Source: a bacterium (GTDB lineage Bacteria; Electryoneota; Electryoneia; Electryoneales; Electryoneaceae). Taken from it: DNA of 64,000 nt. Of this stretch, positions 17,607 to 26,339 are shown piece by piece. The stretch lies in contig JAHLLB010000002.1 of NCBI GenBank assembly GCA_020444425.1, positions 77,250-141,249 on the forward strand, written 5' to 3'. The notes under the pieces are model-generated. The model made no database searches and had not been told where the DNA came from. It worked only from the letters and a program-made list of their open reading frames with translations. The position numbers and the translations under genes were made by a program. Each line of letters opens with the position of its first letter. Position 1 is the first letter of the stretch.

Positions 17607-18191
17607 TTATGGCTGGAGGTTAAGTGATTCGTGATCTTTACCGAGGATCAGCGACACATCCACATCAACGAGCTGCGGGTTCGCTTCCTCGGTAATCCGT
17701 TCTTCCGGAATGCCAAGTGTGGCGGCGAGACGCCGGGCAACACCCGGCATTGTCATCCGGTCCACAATCCAGCTTTCCGTGTAGTTGTGGTGCGGCGCGT
17801 TGCGTGTGTCGCGGACGTCGTACCCGATGTCACGCAGCACACGGGCGTACTGTCCGGCAAGTCCGGAGACACCACAGCCGTTGAGGATTTCAACGCGAAC
17901 CGGTGTTTCCTCGTCCACCTCGGGCGGCAGTTCGCCTTCCGCGGTCGAAACGTCCGGTTCCGCATCCTCCGTCATCATGGCCGCATCATCCATCTCGACA
18001 GGCTCTTCGATTGCCTGATTGTCGGCCATCTGCTGACCGTCCGACTCGCCAAACTCAACGTCGAACAGTTCAAAGCCCAGCAGCACGAGCAGTAAAACGA
18101 GCTGCACCACGACCAGCATGGTCAGAGTGCTAACCCGCTTTTCCAAGTCTGCCGCCGTCTTTTTTCCTGGCATTGCCGGTACGCGATTCAT
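17607..18191 (-). CDS. membrane-anchored LytR C-terminal domain protein
   Basis: A 194-aa protein with a short cytoplasmic N-terminus, one membrane segment (TLTMLVVVQLVLLLVLLGF, ~23-41), an acidic linker (~45-95, rich in Asp/Glu/Met) and a LytR_C (PF13399-type) domain at ~97-190 (RVEILNGCGVSGLAGQYA, DVRDTRNAPHHNY, IVDR, DVSLILGKD). LytR_C domains occur alone or after LytR-CpsA-Psr ligases and are thought to bind cell-wall glycans; here the catalytic LCP domain is absent. It stands immediately before rsfS (2-nt gap). Confidence 0.82.
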   Translation of the reverse strand: MNRVPAMPGKKTAADLEKRVSTLTMLVVVQLVLLLVLLGFELFDVEFGESDGQQMADNQAIEEPVEMDDAAMMTEDAEPDVSTAEGELPPEVDEETPVRVEILNGCGVSGLAGQYARVLRDIGYDVRDTRNAPHHNYTESWIVDRMTMPGVARRLAATLGIPEERITEEANPQLVDVDVSLILGKDHESLNLQP

Positions 18192-18279
18192 TCGCTTCCG
18201 GCCCTCCCCGGTCGTCCATGAGTGATGAAACTACTTTCTCCCGTGCCCGCCAACCTGCAACAGCTATTCGGTTCCGGCA

Positions 18280-18864
18280 TCAGCGATTGCGGATATCCGG
18301 TCCGAAGAAGGGGTCATCGTAACGGCTGAACATGCTGTCGAAGCCATAGCCATACCCGTACCCATACGGGCTGCCATAGCCGTACATCCCCGGCGCATTG
18401 CGGTTCACGCTGATCTGAATTCGCATGTTGTCACGCGGTTTCCAGATCAAATCAGCTCCGCCGAACAACTCGGCGTTGTTGAAGAACGAACTCATCGCAC
18501 TCTGGCCCGGCTGCGTCATCGCACCGGTTGTCGCGTACGGATTGTTCGTCACACCCGTGCGCAACTGCAGCAGCACCGGCGCATTGAACCGGTAGCTGAG
18601 CGTGTTCATGTAATAGCCCTGGGTGTACCCATGACCACCCGAGGACATGTAGCCCATCCCGACCGAATGACTCATCTGAATGCGTGAGGGATCGAGAATA
18701 CCGCTGTAGCCGTATCTGCCTGTGTTTACATCCGGAACACGCAGAGTTTCGCTGGTGGTCGGTCCCTCCGGGGCGTCACGATACGGCGCCTGCGCCTGGG
18801 CTGAGCCCAGCCACAACATGGCCAACAACGTGCACAACGTGATCGCAACGGGTAACCGTCTCAT
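18280..18864 (-). CDS. secreted Gly/Tyr-rich protein, function unknown
   Basis: A 194-aa protein with a clear signal peptide (MRRLPVAITLCTLLAMLWLG, cleavage near SAQAQA). The mature part holds SGILDPSRIQMSHSVGMGY and a middle part whose alternating pattern (YMNTLSYRFNAPVLLQLRTG, ADLIWKPRDNMRIQISVNR) looks like outer-membrane beta strands. The C-terminus has a run of YG dipeptides (SPYGYGYGYGF). I do not recognise a named family. Inference: a small surface or outer-membrane protein. The YG tail resembles adhesive or self-associating low-complexity segments. Confidence 0.7.
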   Translation of the reverse strand: MRRLPVAITLCTLLAMLWLGSAQAQAPYRDAPEGPTTSETLRVPDVNTGRYGYSGILDPSRIQMSHSVGMGYMSSGGHGYTQGYYMNTLSYRFNAPVLLQLRTGVTNNPYATTGAMTQPGQSAMSSFFNNAELFGGADLIWKPRDNMRIQISVNRNAPGMYGYGSPYGYGYGYGFDSMFSRYDDPFFGPDIRNR

Positions 18865-18877
18865 GGGAACCTCCGTG

Positions 18878-18891
18878 TTTCCAGCTGGAAA
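18878..18891. promoter_or_regulatory. 14-bp perfect palindrome before the secreted-protein gene
   Basis: The self-complementary TTTCCAGCTGGAAA lies 14 nt upstream of the ATG at 18864, overlapping the likely leader. It could be an operator or a hairpin near the ribosome binding site (GGAGG is adjacent, spacing 5). Chance occurrence cannot be excluded. Confidence 0.3.
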
Positions 18892-18915
18892 AGTAACCCC
18901 GCAGCGCGAGATGAA

Positions 18916-19668
18916 TCAAGCGGACTCTTGCCGTTGCCGCCAAATCTGTTCCGCGGCAGCGAGATCGTCGGGGGTGTTCACCCCGTGAATTTCGTCAAAG
19001 TCCGCTACCCACGCCGACACGGGCATCTTTTGCTTGAAGTACGATTCAAAGACGTCTGTTAGATAATACTCCCCTTGCGCGTTTTCGTTTCGGAGCGAGT
19101 GGAGTTCCGGGAACAAATGCTTCGCGTCGTAGAGGTAAATCCCGGAGTTGATCTCGGGGATCTGACGTTCCTCGTCCGTGCAATCCTTGTGCTCACGGAT
19201 GGCTGTGACCTGTCCATCCGCATCCCGCAACACACGTCCGTATCCTGTCGGATCAGGCGCGTTTGCGGTGATCACCGTCGCGACGACACCTTTTTCCCGA
19301 TGATGCGTGGCGACATTGCGGATCGTCTCCTCACTGAGCAACGGCACATCGCCGGAGAGTACGAGAATCTCGCCCTCGTAGTCGGAAAGCTTTTCCTCAG
19401 CCATCATCGCCGCGTGACCGGTTCCAAGCAGTTCGGACTGGACCGCGTACTCCACCCCGGCCTGTTCGACGACGGGGATGGTCAGCTCTTTCTTGTGACC
19501 GACGATGACCACGATGCGGTCCGCACCGCTGGACTTGGCTTGTTGAATGACGTGGGCGAGCATCGGTTGACCGCCAATTGGATGCAGCACTTTCGGCAGG
19601 TCGGAGTGCATTCGTTTTCCGGCACCGGCCGCGAGAATGATCGCCGCCAGTTTCCGTCCATCCGTCAT
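18916..19668 (-). CDS. GlmU-type UDP-GlcNAc pyrophosphorylase domain protein (uridylyltransferase only)
   Basis: A 250-aa nucleotidyltransferase matching only the N-terminal half of GlmU. It has AAIILAAGAGKRMHSDLPKV (nucleotide loop), QSELLGTGHA, LSGDVPLL, and NAQGEYYLTDV and GVNTPDDL near the end. The left-handed beta-helix acetyltransferase domain of normal (~450 aa) GlmU is absent, with no frameshift remnant before the next gene. It probably makes UDP-GlcNAc from GlcNAc-1-P and UTP, feeding LpxA and peptidoglycan; a separate GlcN-1-P acetyltransferase would then be needed. It overlaps panC by 4 nt. Confidence 0.85.
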   Translation of the reverse strand: MTDGRKLAAIILAAGAGKRMHSDLPKVLHPIGGQPMLAHVIQQAKSSGADRIVVIVGHKKELTIPVVEQAGVEYAVQSELLGTGHAAMMAEEKLSDYEGEILVLSGDVPLLSEETIRNVATHHREKGVVATVITANAPDPTGYGRVLRDADGQVTAIREHKDCTDEERQIPEINSGIYLYDAKHLFPELHSLRNENAQGEYYLTDVFESYFKQKMPVSAWVADFDEIHGVNTPDDLAAAEQIWRQRQESA

Positions 19669-20516
19669 GAAATCTCCAGCAGGATATTGTCAATCAGTCG
19701 CACGTTTCCAAATCGAACCGCGAGGGCCAGCAGGGACGTTTCCGTCACTCTGTCCACGGGTTCGAGATCATTCCAGCCGACGAGCTGGATGTAGTCTACC
19801 GTCGCATCGTCCGAGTGTTGCAGGATATGCCGCCGGACAGCACCGATCAGCTTTTCCGCACTGCGCTCACCCTGGTTGAACAGCTTCTGCGCCAGTTGCA
19901 GCCCTTCGTAGAGGACGGGTGCCTGCGAACGGTGTAGCGGTTTCAGACGCACATTCCGGCTGCTCATCGCGAGGCCGCTCGGCTCCCGCAAGGTGTCCCC
20001 GAGCAGAATCTTGACGCCGAATTGCAGATCGTCGTTCAGCTGCATCAGGATACGAGCCTGCTGCGCGTCTTTCCGGCCAAACACCGCGACGTCCGGGTTG
20101 ACCACGTTGAACAACTTGCTGACGATGGTGGTAACGCCCCTGAAATGCCCTGGACGGTTCGCTCCGCAGAGATGTTTGCCGAGCTCGTTCACCTCGACAT
20201 ACGTCTTATAGCCTTGCGGATACATTTCATCGACAGCCGGCACCCAGACCGCATCCGCGCCGCGTTCTTTGCACAACCGCAGGTCACGGTCTTCGTCACG
20301 CGGGTAGCTGTCAAAGTCTTCACCCGGTCCGAACTGAGTCGGGTTGACAAAAATGCTGACGACGGTCTGGTCGGCGTGTTCGCGAGCGAGATCGATGAGG
20401 CTCAGGTGGGCTTCGTGCAAGTACCCCATGGTCGGGACGAAGCCAATCGTTTTTCCGGCGGCGTGCTGTTCACGTGACCACAGCCGCACGCTTTCCGGTG
20501 AGGTCAGCACCTTCAT
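19665..20516 (-). CDS. panC: pantoate--beta-alanine ligase
   Basis: Condenses pantoate with beta-alanine using ATP in pantothenate (CoA) synthesis. The 283-aa protein carries the family motifs FVPTMGYLHEAHLSLI (ATP-binding HxGH-like), NPTQFGPGEDFDSYPR, HFRGVTT, DAQQ and SSRNVRL. It sits between panB (4-nt overlap upstream) and the GlmU-like gene (4-nt overlap downstream). The panB-panC pair is the usual arrangement; panD is not in the window. Confidence 0.96.
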   Translation of the reverse strand: MKVLTSPESVRLWSREQHAAGKTIGFVPTMGYLHEAHLSLIDLAREHADQTVVSIFVNPTQFGPGEDFDSYPRDEDRDLRLCKERGADAVWVPAVDEMYPQGYKTYVEVNELGKHLCGANRPGHFRGVTTIVSKLFNVVNPDVAVFGRKDAQQARILMQLNDDLQFGVKILLGDTLREPSGLAMSSRNVRLKPLHRSQAPVLYEGLQLAQKLFNQGERSAEKLIGAVRRHILQHSDDATVDYIQLVGWNDLEPVDRVTETSLLALAVRFGNVRLIDNILLEIS

Positions 20517-21316
20517 GCGAAATAGCTCTCGTCATCGTTGGGGAAATCGCGGTTGCGAATATCGTCAATGTATTGACGCACCGACTCGCCGATCAGTTTA
20601 CTACCCTCGAGGTAGCGCCGGACAAACCGGAATTTCGGTCCAAGACCGAGCATGTCGTAGCTGACCAGGATCTGGCCGTCGCAGTGCGAACCGGACCCGA
20701 TCCCGATGGTCGGTATGGTCAACGATTCGCTGACCACCTTCGCCAACTCAACCGGGATTTTCTCCAGCACGATGGCAAACACGCCGGCGTCCTGAAGCTT
20801 CAGCGCGTCCTCACGGATTCGTTGCGCTTCCTTTTCTTCCGCGCCACGAAGCGCATAGCCGCCGAACACGTGTACCGACTGCGGGGTCAGGCCGAGATGT
20901 CCCATCACCGGCATGCCCATTTCAGTCATGCGGGAGATGGCCTCCAGCGTGTGTCCGGCCCCTTCCACCTTAACCGCTTCCGCACGGCCTTCTTTCATCA
21001 ACCGGATGCAGCCCTCAATACAAGCCTCGGTTGATACCTGCGCGACACCAAAGGGAAGATCCGCCACCAGCAACGCGCGTTTCACACCCCGGCTGACGTT
21101 TTTCGTCAGGAAGACGATCTCGTCCAGCGTGATGGAAATCGTATCCGGCAGGCCGGTGATCACCATCCCGGAGGAGTCGCCGACGAGGATGACGTCCAGC
21201 CCGGCCTTATCCTCAACGGCGGCGAGGGTGGCGTCATAGGCCGTAAGCGCGGCGATCGGCACACCCTTCCGCTTCATTTCGGCGAGATAGGGTGCGGTGA
21301 TTTTCTTCGGTTCCAT
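20513..21316 (-). CDS. panB: 3-methyl-2-oxobutanoate hydroxymethyltransferase
   Basis: Adds a hydroxymethyl group from 5,10-methylene-THF to ketoisovalerate, giving ketopantoate. The 267-aa protein has the conserved PanB blocks ALTAYDATLAAVEDKAGLD, VGDSSGMV, AVKVEGAG and MGHLGLTPQSVH, and a C-terminal IGIGSG motif. Start codon shares a base with the mnmA stop (TGATG), so the two are coupled. Confidence 0.96.
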   Translation of the reverse strand: MEPKKITAPYLAEMKRKGVPIAALTAYDATLAAVEDKAGLDVILVGDSSGMVITGLPDTISITLDEIVFLTKNVSRGVKRALLVADLPFGVAQVSTEACIEGCIRLMKEGRAEAVKVEGAGHTLEAISRMTEMGMPVMGHLGLTPQSVHVFGGYALRGAEEKEAQRIREDALKLQDAGVFAIVLEKIPVELAKVVSESLTIPTIGIGSGSHCDGQILVSYDMLGLGPKFRFVRRYLEGSKLIGESVRQYIDDIRNRDFPNDDESYFA

Positions 21317-22482
21317 CAGCGATCATCCTCCGCAGTCACGGCGGGTTCGATTAATGCTTCAACTTCCGAATTTCGCAACGCGCGGGCAATGATCCCACCT
21401 CCCCAGACGGCGTCTCCCCGGTACCAGACCGCCGACTGTCCCGGCGTGACAGCGTTCACCGGCTTGTTGAACACGACGGCGATCCGTCCATCCCGTTCCG
21501 GGTAGATTGTCGCCGGAAATCCCTTTGGATCGTTGTAGCGGATCTTGACGACGCAGGAGGTTGGTTCCGCTGGCGGGTCAAACGACACCCAGTTCGGTGT
21601 GTTAACCAGCATCCCGGGTCTGGCCAGCGCTGACTTGTCACCGACCACGACACGGTTTCGTTCGGCATCCAGCTCGGTGACGTAGTACGGGCCTTGACCG
21701 TCGGATATGTCCAGCCCACGGCGTTGCCCGATGGTGAAGGAATAGAAGCCGCTGTGTGTGCCCACTTTCTGGCCGTTCACGTCGACGATCTCACCTTCGC
21801 CGATGTCGTTAACCTTGTCGGCGTGTGCGGTGCGCAGGTGGTCGTCGTAGCGTCCGTGAATGAAGCAGACTTCCTGGCTGTCCGGCTTTTCAGCGGTGCG
21901 GAAATCCAGCTCACGCGCCTTCTCGCGGATCTTGTCCTTGGTCCATTCGCCGAGCGGCAGCAAGGTCATGCTTAGCGCGGTGCGCGGCAATTGCCACAGG
22001 GCGTAACTCTGATCCTTGAGCGGGTCCAGTCCTTTTTCCAGACGGGGACCGGATTCGGTGTGTGTGATGCGTGCGTAATGGCCGGTCGCGATGAAATCAA
22101 AGCCAAAGACTGGTGCGCGCTTCAGCACCTCTCCCCACTTGAGGTACGTGTTGCAGGCGATACACGGATTCGGCGTGCGACCCTCGAGGTAGGCGTTTTC
22201 GTAGGGCTGGACGACGTTCTGCGTGAATTGATCACGAAGGTCGAGAACCAGGTGTTCGATGCCGAGCTGATGGCAGATCAACCGGGCGTCCATCTGATGC
22301 GAGATGTCGCAGCAACCGCGTTCGCCGACAGGACGTGCGGCCGCGCTCTCGTAATCCCAGAGCTGGAGCGTCAGGCCGACAACCTCGTAGCCCTGTTCGA
22401 GCAACAGAGCTGCGGCAACGGAGCTGTCCACTCCCCCGCTCATCAATACTCCGACGCGCGTCTTGTGGCCGTTGGAGTTCAC
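21316..22482 (-). CDS. mnmA: tRNA 2-thiouridine(34) synthase MnmA
   Basis: Adds sulfur to U34 of tRNA-Lys, -Glu and -Gln, taking it from a cysteine desulfurase relay. The 388-aa protein has the ATP pyrophosphatase P-loop SGGVDSS (15-21), the catalytic cysteine motif TPNPCIACN, ATGHYARI, and the second catalytic cysteine in DSQEVCFI. The cysteine desulfurase gene overlaps it upstream by 4 nt, which fits a dedicated sulfur donor. Confidence 0.96.
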   Translation of the reverse strand: MNSNGHKTRVGVLMSGGVDSSVAAALLLEQGYEVVGLTLQLWDYESAAARPVGERGCCDISHQMDARLICHQLGIEHLVLDLRDQFTQNVVQPYENAYLEGRTPNPCIACNTYLKWGEVLKRAPVFGFDFIATGHYARITHTESGPRLEKGLDPLKDQSYALWQLPRTALSMTLLPLGEWTKDKIREKARELDFRTAEKPDSQEVCFIHGRYDDHLRTAHADKVNDIGEGEIVDVNGQKVGTHSGFYSFTIGQRRGLDISDGQGPYYVTELDAERNRVVVGDKSALARPGMLVNTPNWVSFDPPAEPTSCVVKIRYNDPKGFPATIYPERDGRIAVVFNKPVNAVTPGQSAVWYRGDAVWGGGIIARALRNSEVEALIEPAVTAEDDR

Positions 22483-23678
22483 CAGACCGCCATCTCCCGC
22501 AGGCGCTTGACATGCTTACCAATCATTTGCGCCGAGTAGAGCAGATCTTCGGCGGAATTGCTGCGTCCGAGAGTGACACGGATGGATGCATTCGCCTGCT
22601 CGCCGTTCAAACCGAGCGCAGTGAGCACATGGGACGGATTGGTGCTGCCGGAGCTGCACGCCGATCCAATCGAGATGGCGACGCCATCCAGATCGAGCGC
22701 GAGCAGCAGTGAATCCGCTTCGACTCCCGGGAATTGCAGGTTCAAGTTGAGGTAGATGCGGTTCTCGAGGCCGCCGTTGACGATTACCTCGCCGTCCACT
22801 TCGGCCTTGATCCAGGCAAGGAACTTATCCCGCAGTTCGCCGATGCGCTTGGCGTCGTCCACCATCTTCTCGCTACAGAGCAGAGCCGCGGCACCGAATC
22901 CGGCGATGCCCGGCATGTTCTCTGTGCCGGTGCGTACACCCTTTTCCTGTCCGCCACCGAACTGACGTGACGAGAGTTCGACACCCGCACGGATGTACAA
23001 CGCGCCGACGCCTTTCGGGCCATAGATCTTGTGACTGCTCACGGACACGAGGTCAACCGGTAGCGTTTGCACATCCAATGGCAGCTTGCCAAATCCCTGC
23101 ACGGCGTCTGTGTGGAACAACGCACCACGTTCCCTGGCAACGGCGACAAGCTGATCGAGCGGCTGAATGGTGCCGATCTCGTTATTGACCTGCATGATAC
23201 TGACCAGAGCGGTCTGATCGGTCATCGCGTTACGGAGCGTGTCCGGGTCCACGAAGCCGTCCGGTGTGACCGGCAGGATCGTGACTTTGAAGCCATCCTC
23301 TTCCAAGGCTTCCGCTGCCTTGAGTACGGCGCTGTGTTCGATGGCGTCGGTGATGAAATGATCGCCACGGCCCGCCGCGCGGGCTGCGTTCATTGCGCCG
23401 ATGATCGCGAGGTTGTCCGCTTCGGTACCGCCGGAGGTGAAGAACATGTGTTCCGGTTTGGCGTTGATCAGTGCAGCGACTTGTTCACGGGCACGCTCGA
23501 GCACGATCTTGGCGTCGTTGCCGATCCGGTACTTGCTGGAGGGATTACCCCACTGTTCCAGCATGGTACGCTTGACCACTTCGGCGACGGATGGGTCCAC
23601 CGGCGTCGTCGCGCTGTGATCGAGGTAGACGCTTCGCTTCTCGCCAGTCTGCGGCTTGTTGTTGTTCAAATCAAACAT
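22479..23678 (-). CDS. cysteine desulfurase (NifS/IscS class V aminotransferase)
   Basis: PLP enzyme that removes sulfur from cysteine as a persulfide. The 399-aa protein has YLDHSATTPVDPSV at the N-terminus, EHSAV, the PLP lysine in SSHKIYGPKG (Lys217) and the catalytic cysteine in GSACSSGS (Cys341) on an IscS/NifS-like group I loop. Start ATG at 23678 lies 2 nt past the rdgB stop. Direct coupling to mnmA argues for a role in tRNA thiolation, though it may also serve Fe-S cluster assembly, needed for the complex I and Rnf clusters encoded in this window. Confidence 0.94.
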   Translation of the reverse strand: MFDLNNNKPQTGEKRSVYLDHSATTPVDPSVAEVVKRTMLEQWGNPSSKYRIGNDAKIVLERAREQVAALINAKPEHMFFTSGGTEADNLAIIGAMNAARAAGRGDHFITDAIEHSAVLKAAEALEEDGFKVTILPVTPDGFVDPDTLRNAMTDQTALVSIMQVNNEIGTIQPLDQLVAVARERGALFHTDAVQGFGKLPLDVQTLPVDLVSVSSHKIYGPKGVGALYIRAGVELSSRQFGGGQEKGVRTGTENMPGIAGFGAAALLCSEKMVDDAKRIGELRDKFLAWIKAEVDGEVIVNGGLENRIYLNLNLQFPGVEADSLLLALDLDGVAISIGSACSSGSTNPSHVLTALGLNGEQANASIRVTLGRSNSAEDLLYSAQMIGKHVKRLREMAVW

Positions 23679-23680
23679 GG

Positions 23681-24265
23681 TCAGACCTGTGTACGCCACC
23701 AGTCGGCGAACGCTCGCAGCGCCCGTCCCCGGTGGCTGATCTTGTTTTTCTCTTCCGCGCCCATCTCGGCCAGGGTGCGTGTTTCATTCTCCGGCACAAA
23801 GACCGGGTCGTAGCCGAAGCCGTTCTCGCCACGCGGCGTGTCGATGATCCGGCCTTCGAGGACACCGTCAAACCGCAACGGTTCCTGTCCCTCAGCGATG
23901 CAGCAAATCACAGTCCGGAAGCGGGCCGTCATTGTCGCCGGGTCGGCATCCCGCAGCTCGTGCAGCAGCTTGTTTACGTTGTCAGCGTAGGTTGCGTTTT
24001 CACCAGCGTAGCGTGCTGCAAACACACCCGGCGCGCCGTCAAGCGCGTCGACTTCGAGGCCGGTGTCGTCCGCGATGCTGAGTTGGCCGGTTCGACGGAA
24101 ACCTTCAAGGGCTTTCAGCAGTGCGTTTGCGAATAACGTGTCGCCGGTTTCGTCCACATCCGGATCGTCCGGCGCGGGATGAAGGACTTCCACCTCCTCG
24201 CCGAGCAACTCCTTCAGTTCACGGAGCTTGTCCTTATTCTTGGTCGAAACGTACAAGCTGGGCAT
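23681..24265 (-). CDS. rdgB: RdgB/HAM1 family non-canonical purine NTP pyrophosphatase
   Basis: Hydrolyses dITP, ITP and XTP to keep deaminated purines out of DNA. The 194-aa protein begins YVSTKNKDKLRELKELL (STxNxxK substrate loop), with ADDTGLEVDALDGAPGVFAARYAG, ENGFGYDPVFVP and KNKISHRGRAL, all family signatures. The ATG at 24265 is used because homologues begin here and GGA precedes it by 8 nt; the frame upstream runs into deoB. Confidence 0.95.
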   Translation of the reverse strand: MPSLYVSTKNKDKLRELKELLGEEVEVLHPAPDDPDVDETGDTLFANALLKALEGFRRTGQLSIADDTGLEVDALDGAPGVFAARYAGENATYADNVNKLLHELRDADPATMTARFRTVICCIAEGQEPLRFDGVLEGRIIDTPRGENGFGYDPVFVPENETRTLAEMGAEEKNKISHRGRALRAFADWWRTQV

Positions 24266-24293
24266 GGGAGAATTCCACGTAAGCTGTTCAGGA

Positions 24294-25454
24294 TCAGAGG
24301 ATGGTAAGAAATGAAGAGCCGGGTCCACTCCACTCCAGCTCGAAAAACTCCGCGAGAGTGGCGGCAACGTCGCTGAAATCGCGGACGCCGATGCCTGTTC
24401 CAGATGAACCTCGCCCGTACATCGCCAGCAGAGGAACCTGTTCGCGTGAATGATCGGTCCCGGGATGCAACGGGTCGTTGCCATGATCAGCAGTGATGAT
24501 CAGCAGATCGTCCGGACGCAACGCATCCAGCCACCGCGCCAGTCCCTTGTCAAACTCCTCCAGCCCGTTCGCAAATCCAGCCGGGTCGTTGCGATGACCC
24601 CAGAGTGTGTCGAAGTCGAGCAGGTTGGTGAAGGTCAGGCTGGACTCGTCACTGGCCATCCGGCGCAAGGTTGCTTCAATCCCGAGCGCGTTGGTCGCGG
24701 TCTTTTCCTGCGACGTGAAGCCGCGTCCAGCGAACAACGTCCCCACTTTACCGACACCGTAGACAGGAATTCCGCGATCCAGCAATTTATCCAGCACGGT
24801 GACGTCTGTCGGTTCGACGGCGAAATCCTTGCGGTTGGAGGTGCGTTCGAAGGCTCCCTCTTCGCCAACGAACGGCCGTGCGATCACTCGTCCGACACGA
24901 TGCGGTGGTTGCAGACGGTCGCGTAACTCCTGGCAGATGCGGTAGAGTTCGTCAAGCGGGACGATGTCCTCGTGTGCAAGCAACTGCAGCACGGAATCAG
25001 CGGAGGTGTACAGGATCAGGGCGCCGGTACGAACATGGTCACCGCCGAGGCGGTCCATGATCTCGGTGCCGGAAGCGGCGACGTTGCCGAGGATCTCGCG
25101 TTCGCTGACCTCACGGACCAGTTCGACGATTTCAGGCGGGAAGCCATCCGGGTAGGTCGGAAACGGAATCTCGTTGGTCACCCCGCACAGTTCCCAGTGC
25201 CCGGTGACCGAGTCCTTTCCGGCGCTGTGCTCACGGAGAAGCCCGTGTACGGCGCGAGGCTCGTTCACGGGCTGAAGTCCTGCCAATGGTGCGATATTCG
25301 CCAGCCCAAGCGCCTGCAGGTTTGGCAGGTGCAACGAACCGGCATATTCGGCCACATGGCCCAGCGTATTCGCGCCGTCATCCCCATAACTGGAGGAGTC
25401 CGGCGCCGGTCCGAAACCGACGCCGTCCAGAATCACTAGAAATGCTCGGCGCAT
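24294..25454 (-). CDS. deoB: phosphopentomutase
   Basis: Interconverts ribose/deoxyribose 1- and 5-phosphates in nucleoside salvage; a member of the alkaline-phosphatase superfamily with two metals. The 386-aa protein has the N-terminal ILDGVGFGPAPDSSSYGDDGANT metal site, the KDSVTGHWELCG block with the phosphate-accepting Thr, and the ITADHGNDPLHPGTDHSRE metal-binding block. It probably works with the adenosine deaminase encoded at 41.8 kb. The upstream 65-aa gene is 13 nt away. Confidence 0.95.
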   Translation of the reverse strand: MRRAFLVILDGVGFGPAPDSSSYGDDGANTLGHVAEYAGSLHLPNLQALGLANIAPLAGLQPVNEPRAVHGLLREHSAGKDSVTGHWELCGVTNEIPFPTYPDGFPPEIVELVREVSEREILGNVAASGTEIMDRLGGDHVRTGALILYTSADSVLQLLAHEDIVPLDELYRICQELRDRLQPPHRVGRVIARPFVGEEGAFERTSNRKDFAVEPTDVTVLDKLLDRGIPVYGVGKVGTLFAGRGFTSQEKTATNALGIEATLRRMASDESSLTFTNLLDFDTLWGHRNDPAGFANGLEEFDKGLARWLDALRPDDLLIITADHGNDPLHPGTDHSREQVPLLAMYGRGSSGTGIGVRDFSDVAATLAEFFELEWSGPGSSFLTIL

Positions 25455-25467
25455 ACGCTTGGTCTAC

Positions 25468-25665
25468 TCAGGAAAAGATTTCGTTCTCCTTGGAGGCAAC
25501 GACATCGACCATCACCGCACGGTAACGGTACACGCCGGGTTTGCCTTCAACTTCCTGCGGGCGTAGAACCTGAACGGTGGTGATTTCTTCACCGGCTTCG
25601 TTGAAGCGCTTCGACGCCTGCTTACCTTTCGCCAGCTTCGCGGCGAACGTCTTGCCCTTCGGCAT
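25468..25665 (-). CDS. small basic hypothetical protein
   Basis: A 65-aa protein beginning MPKGKTFAAKLAKGKQASK, very basic at the N-terminus, with a C-terminal half predicted as strands (ETTVQ-like, YRYRAVMVDVVASKENEIF). Not recognised. The ATG at 25665 is supported by AGGAG 7 nt upstream; a TTG two codons earlier lies too close to it. It is 13 nt from deoB and is likely to be expressed with it. Confidence 0.6.
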   Translation of the reverse strand: MPKGKTFAAKLAKGKQASKRFNEAGEEITTVQVLRPQEVEGKPGVYRYRAVMVDVVASKENEIFS

Positions 25666-25805
25666 GGTCAACTCCTGATGCTATCAAAATGCTGTCGTAC
25701 ACGATTTCGGGGCGGTAAAAATCCCGCTTCAAGACCCCGAAGGTACGTCAACCAAACCGCGTACAGCAAGCCCGAACCGGGGATGGGCTCGGGTTGCGGC
25801 AGGAA

Positions 25806-26339
25806 TTATTCGCCACCGCTGACAGTCTGCACCGGATAATCCGGCAGGTCACGCTGATGCGTGCTCAGGCTGTCGTTTGCCAGGCTGCTGTCTACCGCGT
25901 CCGCCAGCATGCCGTCATCAATCGACTCCGGCGCGGACATCTTCTCTGCACTCATGACCGCAGGCGTTTCAGTTTCAGCCACCGGCCCCGTCGCAACAGA
26001 ATTCTCCTGCAGGAACGGGAACATCACAAATGCCATCACCGCGACACCGGCAACCGCGCCGACGGTTACCACCGGCCAACGCAGCCAGCTGGACCGTTCC
26101 GGTACAGGTGCTTCCGATTCGCTGTGATTTGCTGCGTAAACACGCATGCGGTAGGCAAAATCAGCGGGTGCGACTTCCGGCTCGTCGTCGAGCAGCAGTT
26201 CGCGTACCCAGTCTCCGCCTTCGGCGAAGGCTTGACACTGCTTGTCCGTTTTCGCGAGACGCTCGAGTTCATCGCGTGTTGCCTGATCGAGTTCGTCCCG
26301 CTTGGGCCACAACTCTTCAAATCGTTCCAAATCCATCAT
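25806..26339 (-). CDS. membrane protein, anti-sigma-factor-like
   Basis: A 177-aa protein with a charged N-terminal helical domain (~1-70, LERFEELWPKRDELDQATRDELERLAKTD), one membrane segment (WPVVTVGAVAGVAVMAFVMFPFL, ~85-107) and an extracytoplasmic Ser/Asp/Glu-rich tail. This topology, with an N-terminal cytoplasmic domain and position downstream of an ECF sigma gene, fits an anti-sigma factor. The HxxxCxxC zinc motif of ZAS anti-sigmas is not present. The start is uncertain: no clear Shine-Dalgarno, with ATG codons at 26339 and 26336. Confidence 0.55.
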   Translation of the reverse strand: MMDLERFEELWPKRDELDQATRDELERLAKTDKQCQAFAEGGDWVRELLLDDEPEVAPADFAYRMRVYAANHSESEAPVPERSSWLRWPVVTVGAVAGVAVMAFVMFPFLQENSVATGPVAETETPAVMSAEKMSAPESIDDGMLADAVDSSLANDSLSTHQRDLPDYPVQTVSGGE

